Source: Zhongshania antarctica (GTDB taxonomy: Bacteria > Pseudomonadota > Gammaproteobacteria > Pseudomonadales > Spongiibacteraceae). Taken from it: a DNA stretch of 64,000 nt. This document shows, one piece after another, positions 55,140 through 63,628 of this stretch (position 1 is its first letter; every line of letters starts with the position of its first letter). The notes below the pieces were generated by a model. It was not told the DNA's origin. It made no database searches and was given only the letters and a program-made list of their open reading frames with translations. Position numbers and translations under genes: made by a program. The stretch spans positions 1 through 64,000 of the forward strand of contig NZ_JACHHW010000013.1 in the NCBI RefSeq assembly GCF_014202945.1. Reading direction: 5' to 3'.

Positions 55140-55850
55140 ATGCAAAATTACACGACAGAATTAGCGCCCGGTGGCCACTGGTCACTGGAGCTGCGGCGGG
55201 GCACGCAACTGACCCTGCGGGATTTAAGTGGCGGCAGCAATGTGGGCATGTTGTTTTATAACCCCCGCAATTTACTGGAGCGCTATAACGCGCCCGACAC
55301 ACTGAAGTGCCAGCACACCTTTAAATTGACCCAGGGCCATTGCCTGTATTCGGATATGGGCCGAATTTTTGCATCAATTACCGCAGACAGTTTTGGCTGG
55401 CACGACACGGTGTGTGGCAATAGCCACGCCAGTCATATTGCCAAAAAATGGGGCGGGCGGGACTACCAAACTGATCGTAACGACTGGCACCAAAATGGCT
55501 ACGATGCCTTTTTGGTAGAGCTGGCCAAATACGGTTTAGGCGCGGCAGACATGGCGGCCAATCTCAATTGGTTTAGCAAGGTAGTGACTGACGCCGAGGG
55601 CAATATGGCCTTGGCGCCGTCGGGCAGCAAGATTGGCGACACGGTCACGCTGCGCTTTGAAATGGATACTTTGGTGCTACTGCATAGCTGCCCGCATCCT
55701 TATAGCTGGGCAGAAACATATCCAAAGCACCGCATTGGTATCGAACTTGGTTTGGCAGCCGCCGTTGCCGAGGATGACGAATGCCTAAACCACTGCCCAG
55801 AAAATGCGCGGGGTTTTGCCAATAACGCCCTGTATTACTTGGGCGCTTAA
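55140..55850 (+). CDS. DUF1989 protein UAAP1, carboxyguanidine deiminase subunit
   Basis: This 236-residue protein matches the urea-amidolyase-associated protein 1 group of DUF1989: GGHWSWELRRG-like GGHWSLELRRGTQLTLRDL, then ERYNAPDTLKCQHTFKLTQGHCLYSDMGR and DSFGWHDTVCG. These proteins were long annotated as urea-linked. Published work showed that the two DUF1989 partners form a carboxyguanidine deiminase (CgdAB) that releases ammonia and gives allophanate. Cys and His residues able to bind metal are kept. It starts 2 bp after the ATPase stop, with GAGGAAA upstream. I leave A/B naming open. Confidence 0.85.
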   Translation: MQNYTTELAPGGHWSLELRRGTQLTLRDLSGGSNVGMLFYNPRNLLERYNAPDTLKCQHTFKLTQGHCLYSDMGRIFASITADSFGWHDTVCGNSHASHIAKKWGGRDYQTDRNDWHQNGYDAFLVELAKYGLGAADMAANLNWFSKVVTDAEGNMALAPSGSKIGDTVTLRFEMDTLVLLHSCPHPYSWAETYPKHRIGIELGLAAAVAEDDECLNHCPENARGFANNALYYLGA

Positions 55851-55865
55851 GGCGGAGGATTGAAG

Positions 55866-56522
55866 ATGATTAAAGCAAGTCAATTACAGGCCGACACCGC
55901 CGTATTTTCGATGACCGTGGGCGCGGGTGATTACTACCTTGGCAAAGTCAGCGCCGGACAAACCTTTCGGATTTTAGACTTAGAAGGTAATCAAGCCGCA
56001 GACACTTTGTTTTACAGCGCGGCGAATCCCAGTGAGCGCTATAGCGCGACCGACACTATTCGCGAGCAGGGCAATGTCTACCTCACTGCAGGTTCAATTT
56101 TGCGCAGCAATGAAAATCGCGCCATGCTTGAAATTGTTGCCGACACCTGCGGGCGGCACGACACCTTGGGCGGCGCCTGTGCCACCGAGAGCAATACTGT
56201 GCGCTACGATTTAGAAAAGCGCTGTATGCACGCCTGCCGCGACAGCTGGATGCTCGCCATTGCTGAAAAACCCGAGTACGGTTTAAGCAAACGCGACATC
56301 AGTCATAACATCAATTTTTTTATGAACGTGCCCGTAACCGAAGCGGGCGGCCTCAGTTTTGCCGACGGTATTTCTGCGCCAGGCAAATACGTGGAGCTAA
56401 AAGCATTGATGGATATCTATGTGCTGATCTCTAACTGCCCGCAATTAAACAACCCCTGCAACGCTTACAACCCAACCCCGATCCAGTACTTAGTTTGGGA
56501 TGATATTAACGAATACGTCTGA
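55866..56522 (+). CDS. DUF1989 protein UAAP2, carboxyguanidine deiminase subunit
   Basis: This 218-residue partner of the preceding protein has the UAAP2 motifs: [60 protein letters not shown] and [20 protein letters not shown]. The many conserved Cys and His fit a metal-dependent amidino hydrolase with the neighbouring subunit. GGCGGAGGA lies just before ATG 55866; a TTG six bases earlier is less likely. It is followed by a GACGTC palindrome and a mini-ykkC element, then the carboxylase gene. Confidence 0.86.
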   Translation: MIKASQLQADTAVFSMTVGAGDYYLGKVSAGQTFRILDLEGNQAADTLFYSAANPSERYSATDTIREQGNVYLTAGSILRSNENRAMLEIVADTCGRHDTLGGACATESNTVRYDLEKRCMHACRDSWMLAIAEKPEYGLSKRDISHNINFFMNVPVTEAGGLSFADGISAPGKYVELKALMDIYVLISNCPQLNNPCNAYNPTPIQYLVWDDINEYV

Positions 56523-56544
56523 CGTCCGACCCCCGACGTCAGAC
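56517..56544. repeat. GACGTC palindrome, 10-bp perfect stem
   Basis: GTCTGACGTC and GACGTCAGAC pair perfectly around eight bases and overlap the stop of the UAAP2 gene. TCGTTTT follows, so it might be a weak attenuator. It resembles the inverted repeat at 35617-35735. Confidence 0.55.
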
Positions 56545-56560
56545 TCGTTTTAACCATCTT

Positions 56561-56602
56561 CAGTGGACGGCCACTGTCGTAAAGCGCCACGGGACGGCCC
56601 GT
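56561..56602 (+). promoter_or_regulatory. Guanidine-II (mini-ykkC) riboswitch candidate
   Basis: Two tandem hairpins have identical ACGG loops: CAGTGG-ACGG-CCACTG (56561-56576) and ACGGG-ACGG-CCCGT (56589-56602). They are joined by 12 bases. Paired stem-loops with ACGR tetraloops are the defining feature of the mini-ykkC RNA, whose loops dock and bind guanidinium. It lies 12 bases before the ATG of the carboxylase gene, the right place to control translation. The call is from motif and context, not from a covariance search. Confidence 0.8.
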
Positions 56603-56614
56603 TAATGGACGACT

Positions 56615-59600
56615 ATGTTCACTAAAGTTTTAATTGCCAATCGTGGCGCGATTGCCACACGGATTATTCGCAGTCTTAAAGAACTCGATGTTATTGCGGT
56701 GGCAGTGTATGCCGAAGCCGATGCCCGCAGTATGCATGTACGCAATGCTGATGAAGCCTATAGCCTTGGCGAGGGTGGCGCCGCCGAAACCTATCTCGAT
56801 GCCGCGAAAATTTTAGCCATTGCCAAATCCTGTGGCGCCGAGGCTATTCATCCTGGCTACGGTTTTCTCAGCGAAAACGCCAGCTTTGTCGCGGCCTGCG
56901 AAGCCGCCAATATCGCCTTTATTGGCCCAACTGCCGAGCAGATGCAAAGCTTTGGTCTAAAACACCGCGCCCGGGATATTGCCGAAGGCGTGGGTGTACC
57001 ACTACCGCCAGGCACCGGCTTATTGGCCGACCTTGAAACGGCTGTTAGCGAAGCAGCTGCCATTGGCTACCCCATTATTCTTAAGAGCACCGCGGGCGGT
57101 GGCGGTATTGGTATGCAGATTTGCTATAGCGAAGCTGAGCTGCGCGGCAGTTTCGATAAAGTAAAAAAGCTCGGCAGTAATAATTTTGCCGACGACAGTG
57201 TATTTCTAGAGAAATTTATTGCCCGCGCGCGGCACATCGAAGTGCAGGTCTTTGGCGACGGCGAAGGCCAGGTGGTGGCTATCGGCGAGCGGGATTGCTC
57301 TGCTCAGCGCCGCAACCAAAAAGTGGTAGAAGAGTGCCCCGCCCCCAATTTACCAGACAGTGTGCGTCAGCGTTTGTATGCACTTTCTGAACAATTGCTA
57401 GCGGCGGTTAATTATCGCAATGCCGGTACCGTAGAATTTATTTACGACCCGGACACCGCTGAATTTTATTTCTTAGAAGTGAATACCCGTCTGCAAGTAG
57501 AGCACGGCGTGACCGAAGCAGTGTGGGGCGTAGACTTAGTTAAGTGGATGCTGATGCAAGCCAGCGGTGATTTACCCGAGTTAGATCAGCTGCGCAGCGG
57601 CTTATCTGCCAAGGGCCACGCTGTGCAAGTGCGGGTGTATGCAGAAGACCCTTACAAGCAGTTTCAACCTTGCGCAGGGCTGCTGAGCAAGGTCGCGTTT
57701 CCGGTGACCGAGGGTTTGCGCATCGACCATTGGCTAGACAGCGGCTTAGAAGTGTCGCCGTATTTTGATCCCATGCTGGCCAAAATTATTTTCCACGGCG
57801 AAACCCGCGAAACGGCGCTTGCGGGCTTGCGCACCGCGCTGGCCGACACCGAACTCTACGGCATTGTCACTAATCGCGATTATTTACGGGCCTTGCTAAA
57901 CGACAAGGTGCTGATCAGCGGCCAGCTCACCACCCGCTATTTAAATGATTTTAACTGGCAGCCCCGTCGTATTGATGTGGTGCAAGCGGGCACCCAAACC
58001 ACCGTGCAGGATTACCCCGCTAGGCTGGGCTACTGGAATGTGGGTGTGCCGCCGTCTGGCCCCTTCGACAGTTATTCCTTCCGCATGGCAAATTGTGTAT
58101 TGGGCAATGATCCTCGCGCAGCGGGTTTGGAAATCACCCTGCAGGGGCCAAGCTTACTATTCAGTGCAGATACCCAAGTGGTCATTGGCGGCGCCGAAAT
58201 TCCGGTGACGATCGACGGCCACGCTCTTAGTGACGAGCACTTTTGTGCGGATACTCACGTTATCGATCCTAAAGGCGAGTCAGCCTCGGCGCTGTGGCAG
58301 GTTATTAATATAAAAGCGGGACAAACCTTGGCGATGGGTCGCATTGTGGCCGGTGCGCGCGCCTATTTGGCGGTGGCCGGTGGTATTCAGTGCCCCGAAT
58401 ATTTGGGCTCGCGGTCTACCTTCACCTTAGGTCAGTTTGGTGGTCACAGTGGCCGCGCGTTGCGAGTTGGCGATGTACTATCGCTTAGCGAAACGGTGCC
58501 CGAAAATAGTATTTCGTGTCGTCCTCTGCCAAATATACTTAAGCCGGTAATTGGTAAAGATTGGGAGCTGCGGGTAATTTACGGCCCCCACGGCGCCCCA
58601 GACTTCTTTACTGATGACGACATTCGCGAATTTTTTGCGGCGAGCTGGGAAGTCCACTACAACTCCAGTCGCACCGGAGTACGTTTGATTGGCCCCAAGC
58701 CAACATGGGCGCGGAGCAGCGGTGGCGAAGCCGGTATGCACCCGTCGAATATTCACGATAATGCCTATGCCTTTGGCACGGTCGATTTTACCGGCGATAT
58801 GCCGGTTATTCTTGGCCCCGACGGCCCGTCCTTGGGCGGCTTTGTTTGCCCTGCCACGGTAATCACCGCAGACCTTTGGAAGCTCGGCCAGCTTCGCGCC
58901 GGTGACAAAATACGCTTTGTGGCGGTGACGGTGAACGACGCCGTGGCCGCAGAAAAATTTCAGCGCCTGACCTTAAGCGACTTATCGCCACCGGGACCCG
59001 CCGCCTATCCAGTGGCAAGCCTACCGTCACCTATTGTGCGGCAGCTAAGTGCAGACGAGGTCGGCGATGACGTGGTTTACCGCGTTGCCGGCGATCATTT
59101 CTTACTGGTGGAGTACGGCGCCCAAGAACTGGATATTCGCCTGCGCTTTCGCGCCCACGCCTTAATGCAGTATTTGCAGCAAAACCCGATTGCCGGCGTA
59201 ATCGAACTCACGCCAGGTATACGCTCGCTGCAACTGCACTACGACGCCATGAAAATTAGCTTGGCTGCCGTGCTAGATAAATTAGTGGCGGCAGAAATGT
59301 ATTTGTCTACCCAGCTAGAACACCTCAATGTGCCGTCGCGCACCGTGTATTTGCCGCTGAGCTGGGACGATGCCGCCTGCCAATTGGCGATTGAAAAATA
59401 CCAGCAGTCGGTGCGTGAAAATGCGCCGTGGTGTCCGAGCAATTTGGAATTTATTCGTCGCATAAACGGCTTGGACGATATCGCGGCGGTGAAGGATATT
59501 GTCTTTAACGCGGCGTATTTGGTGATGGGCTTGGGCGATGTGTATTTAGGCGCGCCAGTGGCAACGCCGGTTGATCCGCGTCATCGCCTTGTCACCACCA

Positions 59601-60280
59601 AATACAACCCTGCGCGCACCTGGACTGCCGAAAACTCGGTGGGCATTGGCGGCTCTTATCTTTGTGTATACGGTATGGAAGGCCCCGGCGGTTATCAATT
59701 TATTGGTCGTACCCTGCAAATGTGGAATCGTTACCGGCGCACAGCGGAATTTACCGAACCCTATTTATTACGCTTCTTTGATCAAATTCGCTTTTACGAG
59801 GTTGAGCATGATGAGCTGTTGCAAATCCGTAATGACTTTCCATTAGGGAAGTATCCGCTGCGGATTGAAGAGGGCGAGTTCTCGCTTTCTGACTATCAAT
59901 CTATGTTGCAAGAAAACGGCGACGAGATTGCCAGCCACAACGCGAAGCGCGAGCAAGCCTTTGCTGAGGAGTTGGCGCGCTGGCATGCCGATGGTCAATT
60001 CCATTACCAAGCGCCAGAGGTTGTCGACAATGTTGATATTGTCATCTTGACCGAGGGTGAGATTCCCGTCGACAGCTCGGTGGCAGGCAGTGTGTGGCAG
60101 TTGCTGGTCGCCGAGGGCGATATTGTTACAGAGGGGCAGCCGCTGCTATTACTGGAGTCGATGAAAATGGAAATAGCCATATTAGCGCCCGAGGCTGGCC
60201 GCGTTAAAAAGCAATTATTGGCCGAAGGTGCGCGGGTTAGTGCAGGGCAATCGCTACTAGTGTTGGAGGCATTATCATGA
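56615..60280 (+). CDS. Biotin-dependent guanidine (urea-type) carboxylase
   Basis: This 1221-residue multidomain enzyme consumes ATP and bicarbonate. Residues 1-450 are biotin carboxylase (KVLIANRGAIATRIIRSLKEL, STAGGGGIGMQ, FLEVNTRLQVEHGVTE). About 460-780 is a KipA/AHS2-type domain (VQAGTQTTVQDYPARLGYWNVGVPPSGPFD) and 800-1010 a KipI/AHS1-type domain, which together form the carboxyltransferase. The biotin carrier domain ends the chain with biotin Lys about 1184 in LLESMKMEIAI. The architecture is that of bacterial urea carboxylase. Two flanking guanidine riboswitches and DUF1989 genes indicate that the true substrate is guanidine, giving carboxyguanidine. The stop overlaps the hydrolase start (ATGA). 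Confidence 0.9.
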   Translation: MFTKVLIANRGAIATRIIRSLKELDVIAVAVYAEADARSMHVRNADEAYSLGEGGAAETYLDAAKILAIAKSCGAEAIHPGYGFLSENASFVAACEAANIAFIGPTAEQMQSFGLKHRARDIAEGVGVPLPPGTGLLADLETAVSEAAAIGYPIILKSTAGGGGIGMQICYSEAELRGSFDKVKKLGSNNFADDSVFLEKFIARARHIEVQVFGDGEGQVVAIGERDCSAQRRNQKVVEECPAPNLPDSVRQRLYALSEQLLAAVNYRNAGTVEFIYDPDTAEFYFLEVNTRLQVEHGVTEAVWGVDLVKWMLMQASGDLPELDQLRSGLSAKGHAVQVRVYAEDPYKQFQPCAGLLSKVAFPVTEGLRIDHWLDSGLEVSPYFDPMLAKIIFHGETRETALAGLRTALADTELYGIVTNRDYLRALLNDKVLISGQLTTRYLNDFNWQPRRIDVVQAGTQTTVQDYPARLGYWNVGVPPSGPFDSYSFRMANCVLGNDPRAAGLEITLQGPSLLFSADTQVVIGGAEIPVTIDGHALSDEHFCADTHVIDPKGESASALWQVINIKAGQTLAMGRIVAGARAYLAVAGGIQCPEYLGSRSTFTLGQFGGHSGRALRVGDVLSLSETVPENSISCRPLPNILKPVIGKDWELRVIYGPHGAPDFFTDDDIREFFAASWEVHYNSSRTGVRLIGPKPTWARSSGGEAGMHPSNIHDNAYAFGTVDFTGDMPVILGPDGPSLGGFVCPATVITADLWKLGQLRAGDKIRFVAVTVNDAVAAEKFQRLTLSDLSPPGPAAYPVASLPSPIVRQLSADEVGDDVVYRVAGDHFLLVEYGAQELDIRLRFRAHALMQYLQQNPIAGVIELTPGIRSLQLHYDAMKISLAAVLDKLVAAEMYLSTQLEHLNVPSRTVYLPLSWDDAACQLAIEKYQQSVRENAPWCPSNLEFIRRINGLDDIAAVKDIVFNAAYLVMGLGDVYLGAPVATPVDPRHRLVTTKYNPARTWTAENSVGIGGSYLCVYGMEGPGGYQFIGRTLQMWNRYRRTAEFTEPYLLRFFDQIRFYEVEHDELLQIRNDFPLGKYPLRIEEGEFSLSDYQSMLQENGDEIASHNAKREQAFAEELARWHADGQFHYQAPEVVDNVDIVILTEGEIPVDSSVAGSVWQLLVAEGDIVTEGQPLLLLESMKMEIAILAPEAGRVKKQLLAEGARVSAGQSLLVLEALS

Positions 60281-62088
60281 GCTTTACTTCTTCTTTAAGT
60301 TTGACGGATCTTCGTGGCCAATATATGAATGGCAGTCTTACGCCTCGCGAGGTATTCGCGACCATTGGCGAGCGCATTGAACAATATCGTGAGCACAATA
60401 TTTGGATTCACACGTTAACCGCGACAGAGTTAGAACCCTATTTTTTACAGCTGGAGCAGGCGGATATAAACGCGCTCCCGCTGTACGGAATTCCCTTTGC
60501 CATTAAAGACAATATCGACTTGGCGGGGGTGCCGACGACGGCAGCCTGCCCAGAATTTAGTTATATACCAGAACGCTCCGCCTTTGTGGTGCAGCGCTTA
60601 ATTGATGCTGGCGCGATTCCCGTGGGTAAAAGTAACCTCGATCAGTTTGCGACAGGCTTGGTCGGCGTGCGCTCGCCCTATGGCGCTTGTAAAAACAGCT
60701 TTGACCCGAGCATGGTCAGCGGCGGTTCCAGCGCCGGTTCGGCCGTTTCGGTTGCGCTGGGCATGGCCAGTTTTTCATTGGGCACAGATACCGCTGGTTC
60801 GGGCCGAGTGCCTGCGTGTTTTAATAATTTAGTCGGCGTCAAACCCAGTATTGGGTTGTTGTCGGCCAGCGGCATGTTGCCCGCTTGCCGCTCCTTGGAT
60901 TGCATCACGATTTTTGCCCTGCACTGCGACGATGCCAATACACTCTTGGCCGTCGCCGAGGGCGAAGACGCCACCGATGCTTATAGCCGCGTAAATCCTT
61001 TTGCCAATCAATCGCGGTATTACGGCACGTGGCAGGGGATGCTGCGAATCGGGGTATTGCCAGCAGATCAGCTCGCCTTTTTCGGTCACAGCGATTACCA
61101 AGCTAGCTACGAGCAAACGATCACCGCCTTAAAAGAACAAGGTGCTGAAATTGTCGAGGTGGATTTTGCGCCCTTTATAGAAGCGGCGCGGCTACTCTAC
61201 GAAGGGCCGTGGGTCGCGGAGCGTTATATTGCGACCACGCCGATGATTCAAGACAATCCCGAGGCCATGCTGCCGGTAATTCAAACCATTATCGGTGGCG
61301 GCGCCAAGAGTTCGGCGGTAGACGCCTTTCAAGCCCAATACCGTTTAAAAGCCCTGCGCAAAGCCGCGACCTCAGTGCTAGCGTCGGTAGATTGTTTGTT
61401 AAGCCCAACCGCAGGCCGCCCCTATAGCATCGACGCCGTAAACGCAGATCCCATTAAGTTAAATAGCAATCTGGGTTATTACACCAATTACATGAACCTC
61501 TTCGATCTGGCGGGGGTGGCAGTGCCGACCGGTTTCACGGCGAGCGGTTTCCCCTTTGGTGTAACCTTAATTGGTGAGGCCTTCACTGATCGCCGATTAT
61601 TGTCGATTGCCAATCGCATACAGCAGTATTTCCACTTGCCGCTGGGCAAAGATCAGGGCGCCTTTCAGCCCACAACCGTTAGCCCAATTGCCAATCAGCA
61701 GCGCATAGCCGTGGCAGTGTGCGGCGCTCACTTACAAGGTCAGCCACTAAATTGGCAGCTCACCGAGCGCGGAGGCTACCTGCTTGAAAAAACCACATCG
61801 GCGCCAAATTACAAGCTCTATGCGCTGGCCGGTGGCCCGCCATTTCGCCCCGGTATGGTCGTAGCGCAAGCGGGTGAAGGCCAGACTATCGAAGTAGAAG
61901 TGTGGTCTTTGCCTACTACTGAATTCGGTAGCTTTGTAGCGGGCATTCCCGCGCCTTTAGGAATTGGTAAAGTCACGCTGACAGATGGCAGCCAAGTGAG
62001 TGGGTTTATCTGCGAAGCCTCGGGCTTGGTGGGGGCCGAAGACATTAGCCATTTCGGTGCTTGGCGAGCGTATCTGGCCTCAAAATAG
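60277..62088 (+). CDS. atzF: Allophanate hydrolase
   Basis: This 603-residue amidase-signature enzyme splits allophanate to ammonia and CO2, the last step of the pathway. The catalytic triad is visible: Lys77 in FAIKDNIDLAG, Ser151 in SGGSSAGSAVS and Ser175 in TDTAGSGRVPAC. A C-terminal domain of about 130 residues (from AFQPTTVSPIANQQRIAVAV) is the allophanate-specific part, which decarboxylates the N-carboxycarbamate formed. Length matches AtzF/TrzF (about 605). It overlaps the carboxylase gene by four bases and ends the operon. Confidence 0.93.
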   Translation: MSFTSSLSLTDLRGQYMNGSLTPREVFATIGERIEQYREHNIWIHTLTATELEPYFLQLEQADINALPLYGIPFAIKDNIDLAGVPTTAACPEFSYIPERSAFVVQRLIDAGAIPVGKSNLDQFATGLVGVRSPYGACKNSFDPSMVSGGSSAGSAVSVALGMASFSLGTDTAGSGRVPACFNNLVGVKPSIGLLSASGMLPACRSLDCITIFALHCDDANTLLAVAEGEDATDAYSRVNPFANQSRYYGTWQGMLRIGVLPADQLAFFGHSDYQASYEQTITALKEQGAEIVEVDFAPFIEAARLLYEGPWVAERYIATTPMIQDNPEAMLPVIQTIIGGGAKSSAVDAFQAQYRLKALRKAATSVLASVDCLLSPTAGRPYSIDAVNADPIKLNSNLGYYTNYMNLFDLAGVAVPTGFTASGFPFGVTLIGEAFTDRRLLSIANRIQQYFHLPLGKDQGAFQPTTVSPIANQQRIAVAVCGAHLQGQPLNWQLTERGGYLLEKTTSAPNYKLYALAGGPPFRPGMVVAQAGEGQTIEVEVWSLPTTEFGSFVAGIPAPLGIGKVTLTDGSQVSGFICEASGLVGAEDISHFGAWRAYLASK

Positions 62089-62576
62089 GTCGTAATTATT
62101 TTTGAATACACTATCCGTCTGCTATGTGGGCGGATAGTCACACTAACTGCCACACCTCACATATCCTCTCATCGAAACCATCCTTCTGAATTTCCTGCGT
62201 CGTCATTCAGACCGTCACGCGCTACTATTCTGAACGCAACCCTCCGTCATTCTGAACTTGATTCAGAATCCAATACCACTAAACCAACAAACACCACCTT
62301 ACTCGTATAACGCCTGATTCTGCGTCATTATGAGCGGTGAACAGTAGAGCCATTCCCATTAACATCGCGGCGCGCTATTTAACGCATTGAAATTTATATA
62401 AAACGGGATATGATCAGGGGACAGGGATGTTTCACAGAAATAAAGGGAATTGGTCTCCGTTTGTCCGGTGCGTGTTTTTGGCGATGCCACTATCCCATTG
62501 AATCCCCTGATTTTTTTAAATCGATGCTGAAGCCCATTTTTAGATAAGGGGGCGGAAGTGATATAAGGCGCGAGTC
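62089..62576. other. Intergenic region with a REP-like hairpin, before the cassette array
   Basis: About 490 bases without a gene. ATTCTGAA/TTCAGAAT (62249-62269) forms a hairpin. Several CATTCTGAA-like words occur at 62165-62270, resembling the dispersed intergenic repeats of many gammaproteobacteria. No integrase gene is seen here on either strand. Confidence 0.55.
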
Positions 62577-62597
62577 GTTATAACAAAACTGTTATAC
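62577..62597 (+). other. Integron recombination boundary at the first cassette (attI or deleted attC)
   Basis: GTTATAAC (62577-62584) and GTTATAC (62591-62597) are R''- and R'-like boxes separated by only six bases. The second fits GTTRRRY and marks the left edge of the first cassette. A full attC hairpin is missing, so this may be a deletion product or part of an attI-like site. Confidence 0.45.
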
Positions 62598-62612
62598 GTT
62601 CAAGGAGTACGA

Positions 62613-63101
62613 ATGAATATCAAGGAAGATTGGCAGAAAGTAAAAGCTGTTTTGGAAGCGGGTCAAGCATCTACTATCTACTGTTCAGTCGCCACGATTT
62701 CTCCTGATGGCCTTCCAAATATAACGCCCCTTGGCACTGTGTTTTTGCGCGATGACCAAACAGGTTATTTTTTCGATCATTATGCTAAGGCCCTTGGTGA
62801 AAATATCGATCAAAATCCAAATATATGTGTAATGGCAGTAAGGGCTGGTTTTGTATATTGGGTAAAATCTCTGTTTTTGGGGCGTTTCACTTCTCCGCCA
62901 GGTGTTCGCCTTTATGGTCAAGCTAGTGCCATCCGGGAAGCCACTGCACAAGAAATTAGTTTAATAGAGAAACGAGTGGCCCCTACTAAGTTTCTTAAAG
63001 GCAGTCGCATGCTTTGGTCTGGTTTTACCCACGTCAGGGATATTAAGTTTAGTAGTTATCGCCCAGTTACATACCCTGTAATGATGGAGGGCTTGTGGTA
63101 A
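62613..63101 (+). CDS. Pyridoxamine 5'-phosphate oxidase-like FMN-binding protein (cassette gene)
   Basis: This 162-residue protein has the split-barrel flavin fold: STIYCSVATISPDGLPNITPLGTVFLRDDQTGYFFDHYAKALGENIDQNPNICVMAV is the typical N-terminal half with a strand pair and FMN phosphate contacts. Members reduce diverse substrates or bind haem or F420; the specific role is unknown. AAGGAG stands at 62601-62606 ahead of the ATG. It is the first gene of the integron-like array. Confidence 0.75.
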   Translation: MNIKEDWQKVKAVLEAGQASTIYCSVATISPDGLPNITPLGTVFLRDDQTGYFFDHYAKALGENIDQNPNICVMAVRAGFVYWVKSLFLGRFTSPPGVRLYGQASAIREATAQEISLIEKRVAPTKFLKGSRMLWSGFTHVRDIKFSSYRPVTYPVMMEGLW

Positions 63102-63105
63102 AAAC

Positions 63106-63237
63106 GTATAACAATCGGCAGCAATCGCTCCTGTTGGTCGCTGGTACAGCCAAAGCTCCGCACCTTTTGGGCATAGCTCCGCTATTTTATGCCCAAAAAC
63201 CGCTCCACTTTGCCTGCCCCTGTGCGGGGCGTTATGT
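63106..63237 (+). other. attC site of the first cassette
   Basis: The site runs from GTATAAC (63106-63112), an R'' box, to GTTATGT (63231-63237), an R' box, 132 bases. The centre folds back on itself, with GGGCATA/TATGCCC and CAAAG/CTTTG arms. Length is within the attC range (57-141). It directly follows the stop of the first gene. Confidence 0.75.
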
Positions 63238-63258
63238 GTAAGTAGAGGATGATTCTTA

Positions 63259-63531
63259 GTGTCTAAGTGTCCGAGTTGCAGTAAGCGTCTAAGATTCTAC
63301 TGGGTGATGCGGCTATCGAATAGCAAAGTGTTGACGTGTCCGGAGTGTGGCTTGCAGATCAAGGCTAATGCTGTAAAGAATTCGGCCATTGGAGGCGTAG
63401 GCGCAGTATCAGCTTTCGGGTTATATAAAATTATTCCTGAGCCAATAAACTACGTTGTAGTCACAGTATTCTTAGTTGTTCTATCAGTTTTCTATTACTA
63501 CTGGGTGCCACTGGAAAATGAAAACACATAA
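63259..63531 (+). CDS. Zinc-ribbon membrane protein (cassette gene)
   Basis: This is a 90-residue protein. Two CxxC knuckles, CPSC near residue 4 and CPEC near residue 28, form a zinc ribbon. One or two membrane helices follow (AIGGVGAVSAFGLY and YVVVTVFLVVLSVFYYYW). It resembles small cassette proteins of unknown function. The GTG start at 63259 has AGAGGA upstream. The stop TAA lies in the R'' box of the next attC. Confidence 0.65.
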   Translation: MSKCPSCSKRLRFYWVMRLSNSKVLTCPECGLQIKANAVKNSAIGGVGAVSAFGLYKIIPEPINYVVVTVFLVVLSVFYYYWVPLENENT

Positions 63532-63612
63532 CAAGGTGCAGCACTTTAGCCGCTGCGCGGCTCGGACAGCCAAAAGCTGCGCTTTTGTCCGCCCGTGTGC
63601 ACTGCGTTAGAA
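63526..63612 (+). other. attC site of the second cassette
   Basis: R'' is ACATAAC (63526-63532) and R' is GTTAGAA (63606-63612), 87 bases end to end. Inner arms include GGACA/TGTCC around AAAAGC/GCTTTT and outer GTGCA repeats. The start of the next gene follows 17 bases later. Confidence 0.75.
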
Positions 63613-63628
63613 CTTCACGGAGTCACTC

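Noticed and set aside
62249-62269. Hairpin after the allophanate hydrolase as a terminator
   Set aside because: It has no T-tract and lies 160 bases after the stop; it fits a dispersed intergenic repeat better.
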